DNA of 5,167 bases, taken from the NCBI GenBank assembly GCA_016288355.1, contig JAEEYY010000162.1, positions 1 through 5,167 on the forward strand. Reading direction: 5' to 3'. The position numbers and the translations under genes are program-made. Positions 1 to 5,167 of the stretch are shown here, piece by piece (the first letter of the stretch is position 1; each line of letters opens with the position of its first letter). Source of the stretch: Synergistes sp. (GTDB lineage: Bacteria > Synergistota > Synergistia > Synergistales > Synergistaceae). A model generated the notes under the pieces. The model did not search any database, was not told the origin of the DNA, and saw nothing but the letters and a program-made list of their open reading frames with translations.

Positions 1-1
1 A

Positions 2-208
2 TGGCAGATAGCTCAGTCAGAGGTCGCTTTTGCCGGCGATGATACGCCTGATATAGAATGCATCAAATGGGCGGGGCTCGGGATAGCGGTTTCCGACGCT
101 CACCCTTTGGCAGCGGCGGCGGCGGACTTTGTAACAAAAGCTCCGGGAGGGCATGGAGCCATCCGTGAGAGCGCGGAATATATAACTAAAATAAATAACG
201 GAGAATGA
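2..208 (+). CDS. kdsC: 3-deoxy-D-manno-octulosonate 8-phosphate phosphatase (KdsC family), C-terminal part
   Basis: Partial gene whose 5' end lies outside the window. The last 68 codons are visible, ending in TGA at 206-208. The fragment has the HAD-superfamily motif IV as GDDTPD (fragment residues 12-17), whose aspartates bind Mg2+. It is followed by GLGIAVSDAHP and a tail containing VTKAPGGHGAIRE, which closely parallels the KdsC C-terminus (AVADAHP...VTRIAGGRGAVRE in E. coli, from memory). KdsC removes phosphate from Kdo-8-phosphate to give Kdo for the LPS inner core, in the cytoplasm. The next gene, an LPS-export permease, starts one base after the stop, so the two are almost certainly co-transcribed and translationally coupled. 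A related sugar-acid phosphatase of the same HAD subfamily cannot be excluded from the C-terminus alone. Confidence 0.85.
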   Translation, partial: WQIAQSEVAFAGDDTPDIECIKWAGLGIAVSDAHPLAAAAADFVTKAPGGHGAIRESAEYITKINNGE

Positions 209-209
209 T

Positions 210-1337
210 ATGAAAGGCAGAAGCATTTTCCCATTCAAATTCAGAGTGCTGGACCGCTATATCCTTGGTGAGCTGAGATCGCCCTTTTTCTTCGGTCTTG
301 TCGCCTTTACCACGATACTGGTAGCGGGCGGACTTCTCTTTCAGATGGCTGAGCTCATCATCGAAAAGGGCGTATCTGTCGGAACTGTCATAAGGCTCTT
401 CCTCTACTATATGCCCCGCCTTGTGGTATTTACGATACCGATGAGCTGCCTTCTGGCGTCTCTGCTCGGCTTCGGCAAGCTTTCGTCCAATTCAGAGATA
501 GTCGCGCTCAAATCGACGGGGCTGTCGTTCCAGCGCATAGTCCGGCCGGTAACGGTAGCCGCTTTCTTCATATCGATAATCGCGTTTATCATCAACGAAA
601 GCGTAGTCCCTGTGAGCGAAAAAGCCGCTGCGAACGTAATGAGATACGAGGTGCTCAAACAGGCGGCGCCTCTTTTCACGCAGAAGGTATTTATCAAGGA
701 AGAGGACGGCGGCGTCGTAAAGCGCGTTATCTACATAGATAAGATGGACAGCTCCACCAACCTCATGAAAGACGTCACGGTCGAGGAGTTTGAACAGGGG
801 CGTCTTGCAAGGATAATAACCTCCAAAAACGGCAAATGGGAGGAGAACAGCTGGTGGCTGATAAACGGGGCCGTATACGATATAAGCCAGAAAACGAAAG
901 AAGTAGCCCTTCTTTTTAAATTCGACCGGCAGGCGCTTCGCCTCAATCTGCGGTCGGAAGATATAGAAAGCGTAAACAGAAAGCCTGACGAGATGGGCAT
1001 AAAGGAACTTTTGGGGCTTATCAGACTGAAAGAAAAGCTCGGAGAAAATCCCGGCGATCTGTGGATGGCCTTTCACCTGCGCATAGCGGTCCCCTGGGCG
1101 TGCCTGATATTCGCGATACTCGGCGCCGCGCTCGGAAGCCGTCCTCAGCGTTCAAGCTCCGGGGTAGGCTTCGGCTTCAGCGTGATCATTATCTTCGTCT
1201 ATTACGTTATCATGTCCTTCAGCAAGGCGCTCGGTGAGAGCGGTTCGCTTCCTCCGCTGCCTGCCGCGTGGATAGCCAATTTCGTATTCCTTGTGATCTC
1301 GCTGCTTTTATGCGCAAGGGCAAACAGGCTGGGCTAA
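210..1337 (+). CDS. lptF/lptG: LptF/LptG family LPS export permease (YjgP/YjgQ)
   Basis: Complete 375-residue inner-membrane protein, a normal length for the family. In the LptB2FG ABC exporter such subunits extract LPS from the inner membrane and pass it to the periplasmic bridge. The N-terminus has the family's opening DRYILGELRSPF (about 15-26). Hydrophobic segments lie near residues 26-46, 61-87, 110-131, 292-309, 319-341 and 352-370: three helices, a soluble region of about 155 residues (the periplasmic jelly-roll position), then three more helices, as expected. SEIVALKSTGLS (95-106) matches the conserved cytoplasmic coupling region. The ATG is preceded by GGAG at 200-203, six bases away, inside the end of kdsC. 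Sequence alone does not separate LptF from LptG, and no second paralogue or lptB is visible in the window. Confidence 0.93.
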   Translation: MKGRSIFPFKFRVLDRYILGELRSPFFFGLVAFTTILVAGGLLFQMAELIIEKGVSVGTVIRLFLYYMPRLVVFTIPMSCLLASLLGFGKLSSNSEIVALKSTGLSFQRIVRPVTVAAFFISIIAFIINESVVPVSEKAAANVMRYEVLKQAAPLFTQKVFIKEEDGGVVKRVIYIDKMDSSTNLMKDVTVEEFEQGRLARIITSKNGKWEENSWWLINGAVYDISQKTKEVALLFKFDRQALRLNLRSEDIESVNRKPDEMGIKELLGLIRLKEKLGENPGDLWMAFHLRIAVPWACLIFAILGAALGSRPQRSSSGVGFGFSVIIIFVYYVIMSFSKALGESGSLPPLPAAWIANFVFLVISLLLCARANRLG

Positions 1338-1376
1338 GCGCTGTCCGGAGGCTGCTCCCTGTATAAGAATAATGAC

Positions 1377-1411
1377 GCGGGCTCTTCTCTCACGGAAGAG
1401 CCCGCATTTTT
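1377..1411 (+). terminator. Rho-independent terminator after the LPS permease gene
   Basis: A perfect 11-bp GC-rich inverted repeat pairs 1377-1387 (GCGGGCTCTTC) with 1395-1405 (GAAGAGCCCGC) around a 7-base loop. It is followed on the + strand by a run of five T at 1407-1411. It sits 40 bases after the permease stop and 18 bases beyond the selD stop on the other strand, between two convergent genes. On the - strand the base run after the hairpin is only weakly T-rich (GTCATTATT), so it is a clear terminator for the + unit and at best a partial one for birA-selD. Confidence 0.85.
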
Positions 1412-1422
1412 CGTCTGTTGTT

Positions 1423-2451
1423 TTAAATCAGCGTCAGTTCGCCTTTTCCTTCGGTGAACCTGCCTATAACGGCGGTATCCGGGAAGCCTGTTTTTATTAC
1501 CGCCGCGATCTTTTCCACGGTTTCGGGCGGCGCCGCTATCAGCATGCCTCCGGACGTCTGCGGGTCAAAAACTATATCCTCGGCAAATCTGCCCATCGGA
1601 GAGCAGTTTATCACTTTTTCGCCGATATATTTTTTGTTCTCGTATGAACCTGCCGGAATAAATCCCATATCAGCCATCTCGGCTATACCGGGAAGAAGCG
1701 GTATCTTTGAGCAGTCGATCTCAAGAGCCGTTCCTTCCGACGCCAGATCCAGCGAATGTGACGCAAGACCGAAACCGGTGAGATCGGTCGCTGACGTCAC
1801 GGCGCGCCTGAGCTCCGTGCTCAGAAGAGACGGGACAGCGTTCAGCTTTGCCATCGAAAGCTCCGCCGCCATGGCATGCTCTGCCGCAAAGAGACCGGCT
1901 TTTATCGCGGTAACGGCAATTCCCGTGCCTACAGGTTTTGTCAGCAGCAAGAGATCCCCCGGACGCGCTGTGCCTACCGTCCACATTTCGCTCTTTTCGA
2001 CTTCGCCGAAAACGACCAGCCCGTATTTCGGCTCTTCGTCCTGGACGCTGTGCCCGCCGGCAAGCATTGCGCGCGCTTCCGCCACTTTACCGGCCCCGCC
2101 TTCAAGAATCTGCTGAAGCACCGACACAGGCTCGCATGACGTCGGGAAGCATACTATGTTCAGAGCGATAATGGGACGACCGCCCATCGCGTAAACGTCT
2201 GAAAGCGAATTTGCCGCCGCGATCTCTCCGTATCTGAATGGATCGTCGGTCACCGGTGTTATGAAATCGGTGGTCAGTATTCCTATGCGGCTTTCCGTTA
2301 TATTCCACAGAGCGGCATCCTCGCCATGATGCCATGAAGCTATCAGCTCTTCAGACTGAAAGACGGGAAGTCCCTTTAATATCCTGTCAAGCTCCGCCGG
2401 AGCTATCTTGGCCGCTCAGCCGCTTGTTCTGGCACGTTCCGTAAGCCTCAT
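1423..2451 (-). CDS. selD: Selenide, water dikinase SelD containing selenocysteine at residue 12 (UGA recoded)
   Basis: SelD makes selenophosphate from selenide and ATP, the selenium donor for Sec-tRNA and selenouridine. Read from ATG at 2451 to TAA at 1423-1425 it gives 342 residues, normal for the family, with one in-frame TGA (2418-2416, codon 12) taken as selenocysteine. The N-terminus reads MRLTERARTSG-U-AAKIAP: Sec at the catalytic Cys/Sec position and the essential Lys at 15, as in known Sec-type SelDs. Other family motifs are GEDAA (43-47), the metal-binding region TTDFITPVTDD (60-70), IAAANSLSDVYAMGG (77-91), GGHS (132-135), TDLTGFG (222-228) and DPQTSGG (296-302). The ATG follows a purine-rich GGAAGGGGTGA by five bases, in the 17-base gap after birA. 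A GTG nine bases upstream lies inside that ribosome site and is less likely. An annotation that stops at TGA would begin near codon 67 and lose the active site. Confidence 0.95.
2390..2418 (-). promoter_or_regulatory. Bacterial SECIS element for selD
   Basis: Directly after the TGA, the selD mRNA can form a perfect 6-bp stem, AGCUCC (2404-2399) with GGAGCU (2395-2390), closing a three-base GGC loop (2398-2396). The loop begins 17 bases after the UGA and starts with G. Known bacterial SECIS elements have a small apical loop with a G in its first two positions, about 16-37 bases after UGA. An alternative fold pairs CAAG (2410-2407) with CUUG (2391-2388) and CUCC with GGAG, leaving a bulge AUAG that contains a U, reminiscent of the bulged U of the E. 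coli fdhF element recognised by SelB. The hairpin lies within coding sequence and is compatible with the reading frame. Confidence 0.8.
2416..2418 (-). other. Recoded UGA codon (selenocysteine 12 of SelD)
   Basis: In-frame TGA, seen as TCA on the + strand, lies between Gly11 and Ala13 of SelD. The open frame on both sides encodes conserved SelD sequence with no other stop. The position corresponds to the catalytic Cys (E. coli Cys17) that many anaerobes replace with selenocysteine. A hairpin of the right kind follows immediately, supporting recoding rather than a nonsense mutation. Confidence 0.92.
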
Positions 2452-2468
2452 GGAGCTCACCCCTTCCG

Positions 2469-3473
2469 TTAACGCAGGTGAACGACATCCGCGGCTGCGA
2501 ATATCTTTTCACCGTCATTGGTCTTTACAACGAGCGCGCCCTGTCCGGTTATGCCGGAAGCAGTGCCGGAGAAGGACTCGTTATCGCAGATCACATTTAT
2601 CTTTTTGCCTATCGTGTCGCACTCTTTTCTGTAAAGTTCAAGCAGAGCCTCAGGACCTCCCCCGGAGCAAAGGAGCGCTGCCGCGGAAGCAAATCGTCCG
2701 AGGAAATCCACAAGTATCTTCCAGCGGGGCCATGCTTTTCCGCTTTCAATGAGCACCGAAGTGGCTATCCCGCGCAGCTCGTCCGGAATCTCTTCGGCAG
2801 CCATATTGATGTTGACGCCGATGCCGGTGACCGCGTAATAGATCCTCTCCGCTTCGCCTGCCGATTCGCTCAGGATGCCGCACAGCTTTCTGCCGCTGCA
2901 GAGGATGTCGTTAGGCCATTTAAGCTCAGCCGGCAGAGCGCAGAGCGTGCGCAGGGTCTTTTTTAGCGAAAGGCCGGCTGCGAGATTAAGAAGCTGCACT
3001 TCGCCCGGAAGAAGGGGAGGACGCAGCAGCATCGAAAACATCAGGTTTTTGCCGCTGACGCTCTGCCAGTTTCTGCCGCGGCGGCCGCGCCCCATCTTCT
3101 GCACCTCGGCAGTAGCTATAACTCCGGCCTCTTCTCCGTCGCGGGCCATTTTTTTTATAACACTTTGTGTGGAGTCTGTTTCTTTCAGGCAGATGCATCT
3201 GTTAAACAGCGGATTATCGCGCAGGATGTATGTGATCAGAGTTGAGCTGAGCACGTCGGTATCTTTGATATCCTGCATCATATAGCCCTTTTGGGAGACT
3301 GACGCCACAGGGAGGCCTTCGGCTTTGAGTGCCGCTATATTTTTGGAAAGAGCCTGTCTTGTTATCGAAAGTTTCTCTGCAAGCGCCGTGCCGGAGACGA
3401 TTCCGCCCTGATTTGCCATCAGTGCTTCGAATATGATTGCGCGGCTGTTTGCTTCATCTGTCTTTTTGATCAT
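2469..3473 (-). CDS. birA: Bifunctional biotin-[acetyl-CoA-carboxylase] ligase / biotin operon repressor BirA
   Basis: Complete 334-residue cytoplasmic protein with the two-function (group II) architecture. An N-terminal winged helix-turn-helix (about 12-64) includes the helix pair ALAEKLSITRQALSKNIAAL and a wing ending SQKGY. The central ligase domain has ETDSTQ (98-103), the biotinyl-AMP loop GRGRRGRNW (128-136), KWPNDI (185-190), GILSES (199-204) and GIGVNIN (217-223). A small SH3-like C-terminal domain covers about 285-334. It activates biotin to biotinyl-AMP, transfers it to carboxylase or decarboxylase biotin domains, and by family precedent represses biotin genes when loaded. The start at 3473 follows AGGGGG by six bases. 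It is first in a unit with selD (17-base gap) and divergent from prfB. No biotin synthesis or carboxylase gene is in the window, so its targets cannot be read here. Confidence 0.96.
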   Translation of the reverse strand: MIKKTDEANSRAIIFEALMANQGGIVSGTALAEKLSITRQALSKNIAALKAEGLPVASVSQKGYMMQDIKDTDVLSSTLITYILRDNPLFNRCICLKETDSTQSVIKKMARDGEEAGVIATAEVQKMGRGRRGRNWQSVSGKNLMFSMLLRPPLLPGEVQLLNLAAGLSLKKTLRTLCALPAELKWPNDILCSGRKLCGILSESAGEAERIYYAVTGIGVNINMAAEEIPDELRGIATSVLIESGKAWPRWKILVDFLGRFASAAALLCSGGGPEALLELYRKECDTIGKKINVICDNESFSGTASGITGQGALVVKTNDGEKIFAAADVVHLR

Positions 3474-3501
3474 GAGCTGCCCCCTGTGCGCTTAGGTATT
3501 C

Positions 3502-3507
3502 ATTATA
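3502..3507 (-). promoter_or_regulatory. Probable -10 box of the birA-selD promoter
   Basis: A perfect TATAAT on the - strand lies 28 bases before the birA ATG, predicting a start site near 3495 and a leader of only about 20 bases carrying the AGGGGG ribosome site. No convincing -35 box is found 16-18 bases upstream (best match three of six), so the promoter may be weak or need an activator, or the exact box is misjudged. The would-be -35 area overlaps the inverted repeat at 3516-3540. Confidence 0.55.
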
Positions 3508-3515
3508 TACTGATT

Positions 3516-3540
3516 TGTTTATTTGCGGCTATAATAAACA
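3516..3540. repeat. Inverted repeat in the birA/prfB divergent promoter, candidate operator
   Basis: TGTTTATT (3516-3523) and its exact reverse complement AATAAACA (3533-3540) are separated by nine bases. The repeat sits between the two outward-facing -10 boxes, covers the prfB -10 and lies at the expected -35 region of birA. Known BirA operators are long-spaced inverted repeats with half-sites around TTGT(A/T)AACC, and the half-site TTGTTTATT is loosely similar. The adjacent BirA has a DNA-binding domain, so autoregulation is possible. The match is imperfect, the spacing is shorter than usual, and the region is AT-rich, so this is a suggestion only. Confidence 0.4.
3530..3535 (+). promoter_or_regulatory. 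Probable -10 box of the prfB promoter
   Basis: A perfect TATAAT on the + strand lies 33 bases before the prfB ATG, predicting a start near 3542. The -35 position is poor (TATACT with 18-base spacing matches three of six). The box overlaps the right part of the inverted repeat 3516-3540, so a protein bound there would block it. The leader then carries a strong AGGAGG (3555-3560) eight bases before the ATG. Confidence 0.6.
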
Positions 3541-3568
3541 GTAAGCGAATTATTAGGAGGGGTAATCA

Positions 3569-4688
3569 ATGGACGTGCTGCCGATATCGACCGTCATGAC
3601 GAACCTGCGTTCATCGTATGATGAGCTGCGTGAGAGTCTTTGACCTGCCCGGAGCTGAGAAGAGATTAGCGGAACTGAACAAGTCCACTGAAAAGGAAGG
3701 CTTCTGGGGCTCTCAGGAGGCTCAGGCGGTTACCAGGGAAATATCATATGTGCAGTCGCGCCTTGACAAGGCGAACGAGATAAAAAACGAGTTCGAAGAG
3801 ATAGAAGCCATCGCGGATATGCTTGCGGACGGCAGCGACGACGAACTCGAAACGGAGTTTTATTCCAGAGCGGATAAACTGGCAAAAACGATCGAAGAAT
3901 ACCAGATAGTAATACTTCTTGACGGCGAATATGATGCCGGAAACGCGATACTTACCGTACATGCGGGAGCCGGAGGGCTTGACTCTCAGAACTGGGCCCA
4001 GATGCTTTACCGTATGTATATGAGGTGGGCTGAAAACCACGGCTATGACGTCAAGCTTATAGACGAGCTGCCGGACCAGGAGGGCGGGCTTAAAAGCGTT
4101 ACCGTCTCCGTAAGCGGCAGCTATGCTTACGGCTATCTTAAAGGCGAACAGGGCGTCCACCGCCTTGTGCGCATTTCGCCTTTTGATTCCGCAAAACGCC
4201 GCCATACGAGCTTTTCCTCTGTTGAAGTAATGCCGGTGCTGCCGGACAGCGTAGAGATAGAGATCCGGCCTGAGGATCTTAAGATGGATACCTTCAGATC
4301 GAGCGGCGCCGGCGGGCAGTATGTCAACATGACGGACAGCGCGGTGCGCATCACCCATATACCGTCGGGCATAGTCGTGAGCTGCCAGACGGAACGCTCA
4401 CAGCACATGAACCGTGCCACGGCGATGCAGGTGCTGCGCTCGAAGCTCTTTGAGCGTTCGCAGCGCGAACGGCATGAGCAGCTTGAGAGCATCCAGGGGG
4501 AGAAGCGCGCTATAGCGTGGGGCAGTCAGATACGCTCATATACGCTGCAGCCCTTCCAGCTTGTCAAGGACCACCGCTCGGGATGTGAGATAGGCAACGT
4601 GCAGGCAGTGCTGGACGGAGATATCGATGAGCTGATAATGGCGTACCTGAGGACGTCGAGAAACGGCAGACAAAAGGGCGGGGAATAG
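3569..4688 (+). CDS. prfB: Peptide chain release factor 2 (RF2), requires programmed +1 frameshift
   Basis: RF2 ends translation at UGA and UAA. Codons 1-24 (3569-3640) begin MDVLPISTVM and end RESL, followed by an in-frame TGA at 3641-3643. Skipping one T and continuing with GAC at 3642 gives a 372-residue protein, close to the E. coli length of 365. The N-terminal helical domain is followed by the SPF stop-recognition tripeptide (203-205) typical of RF2 rather than RF1, the catalytic GGQ (248-250) within SSGAGGQ, and TDSAVRITHIPSGIVV (255-270). The residue after GGQ is Tyr where His is usual. The start is set by AGGAGG eight bases upstream. The true stop is TAG (4686-4688), a codon RF2 does not read. 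An S55-type gene begins six bases later, so the two are probably co-transcribed. Confidence 0.97.
3638..3644 (+). promoter_or_regulatory. Programmed +1 frameshift site of prfB (CTT TGA C)
   Basis: The slippery sequence CUU-UGA-C is identical to the known prfB shift site: Leu-tRNA slips from CUU to UUU and the next codon becomes GAC. When RF2 is scarce the pause at UGA favours the shift, so RF2 controls its own synthesis. The stimulatory Shine-Dalgarno-like element normally three bases upstream of CUU (AGGGGG in E. coli) is only CGUGAG here (3629-3634), with at most about four pairs (GUGA) to the anti-SD. The shift site is therefore certain but its stimulator is weak. Confidence 0.95.
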
Positions 4689-4694
4689 TACAGA

Positions 4695-5167
4695 ATGAAA
4701 AAGATAATAACGATGCTTTCCGTTTTTGCTGCGGCCGCGCTCTTTGCCGCGTCTGCTCATGCTGCAGATGTATTTGTGCCGAAAGACCCTGTGATGCCGC
4801 TTTCGCAGATCCGCGCCGGGATGACCGGATATGCGAAAACTGTCTTTCGCGGTACGGAGATAGTTCCGTTTGAGGTCAGGGTACTCGGGACAGTCCCCAG
4901 CAAGACGAGCCCGAGGAATCTGATACTGATAGAAGTGCTTGATAAGAATGTCCGTGAAAACGGCGGCATAGCCGCCGGCATGAGCGGCTCTCCGGTATAT
5001 GTGGACGGCAAACTGATCGGGGCGATAGGCTACGGCTGGTCATTTGCCGACAATAATCTGGGGCTGGTCACGCCTGCGGAGGAAATGTCCAGATCGATGG
5101 AATGGAACAATGCTCTGCCCGGCTTTGATGTGCCGGAGCTTCCCGAAGAAACGCCAAAGGAAGATAA
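4695..5167 (+). CDS. Exported SpoIVB/S55-peptidase-like protein, N-terminal part
   Basis: Partial gene: 157 codons are visible, then the window ends. A clear signal peptide has a KK start, a hydrophobic core of about residues 4-19 and an AHA-A cleavage site (22-24), so the mature protein is periplasmic or secreted. The mature part matches the S55 (SpoIVB-like) domain: MPLSQIRAGMTGYAKTVF (34-51), then GGIAAGMSGSPVYVDGKLIG (90-109) with the nucleophile-type GMSGSP motif, then LGLVTPAEEM (122-131). The ATG was chosen because it opens the signal peptide. Its ribosome site is weak (GGGGA about ten bases upstream, in the end of prfB), so coupling to prfB translation is likely. No histidine occurs between the signal peptide and residue 157, so a standard His-Ser catalytic pair is not evident in the visible part. 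Substrate and role are unknown. Confidence 0.87.
   Translation, partial: MKKIITMLSVFAAAALFAASAHAADVFVPKDPVMPLSQIRAGMTGYAKTVFRGTEIVPFEVRVLGTVPSKTSPRNLILIEVLDKNVRENGGIAAGMSGSPVYVDGKLIGAIGYGWSFADNNLGLVTPAEEMSRSMEWNNALPGFDVPELPEETPKED

Noticed and set aside
492..1076. 194-codon open frame on the - strand inside the LPS permease gene
   Set aside because: Antisense shadow of a clear membrane protein; no supporting signals.
1347..1358. Small GGAG/CTCC hairpin after the permease stop
   Set aside because: Only four base pairs and no T-run; the strong terminator 20 bases downstream explains the region.
1454..2116. 220-codon open frame on the + strand inside selD
   Set aside because: It is antisense to strongly conserved SelD motifs, has no ribosome site, and has a composition typical of a shadow frame in GC-rich coding DNA.
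2390..2404. Hairpin AGCTCC-GCC-GGAGCT as a terminator or operator
   Set aside because: It lies inside the selD coding region with no T-run on either strand, and its location just after the recoded UGA is better explained as SECIS.
2416..2418. TGA in selD as a nonsense mutation (pseudogene)
   Set aside because: It falls precisely at the catalytic Cys/Sec position, the rest of the gene is intact, and a SECIS-like hairpin follows at the right distance.
2452..2460. GTG at 2460 as the selD start
   Set aside because: It overlaps the purine-rich ribosome site itself; the ATG at 2451 has proper spacing and matches the usual short SelD N-terminus.
3641..3643. TGA in prfB as a frameshift mutation (pseudogene)
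   Set aside because: CTT TGA C is the well-known autoregulatory shift site and the remainder of RF2 is intact.
3744..4358. 204-codon open frame on the - strand inside prfB
   Set aside because: It overlaps the conserved RF2 core, has no recognisable protein features and no promoter or ribosome site.

Overview
The window (5,167 bases, moderately GC-rich, genes packed with short gaps) looks like chromosomal DNA of a diderm (LPS-making) anaerobe. The combination of a KdsC-type Kdo-8-phosphate phosphatase, an LptF/LptG LPS-export permease, a selenocysteine-containing SelD and an exported SpoIVB/S55-type protein behind prfB fits the phylum Synergistota (a Cloacibacillus- or Synergistes-like organism). 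That placement is inference from gene content and protein flavour, not from a search.

Layout. (1) Bases 2-1337, + strand: the C-terminal end of kdsC, then one base later an intact LptF/LptG-type permease. Both serve LPS synthesis and export. A strong hairpin plus T-run (1377-1411) ends this unit. (2) Bases 1423-3473, - strand: birA (bifunctional biotin ligase/repressor), then 17 bases later selD. The selD frame continues about 200 bases upstream of its first plain uninterrupted reading frame. An in-frame TGA there (codon 12) lies exactly where the catalytic Cys/Sec of selenophosphate synthetase belongs, with a bacterial-type SECIS hairpin 17 bases downstream. (3) Bases 3474-3568: a 95-base divergent promoter region with two perfect TATAAT boxes facing apart and an 8-bp inverted repeat that overlaps one of them. 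(4) Bases 3569-5167, + strand: prfB (release factor 2), which is readable only through the classic +1 programmed frameshift at CTT-TGA-C, then 6 bases later the start of a secreted S55-type protein cut off by the window end.

The main point of interest is that two neighbouring divergent transcription units each contain an in-frame UGA that must be recoded: UGA as selenocysteine in selD, and UGA as a +1 frameshift site in prfB. Annotation that treats UGA only as stop would truncate both proteins. RF2, the prfB product, is the factor that competes with selenocysteine insertion at UGA. No mobile elements, CRISPR arrays, tRNA or rRNA genes were seen, and no gene-free stretch exceeds 100 bases.
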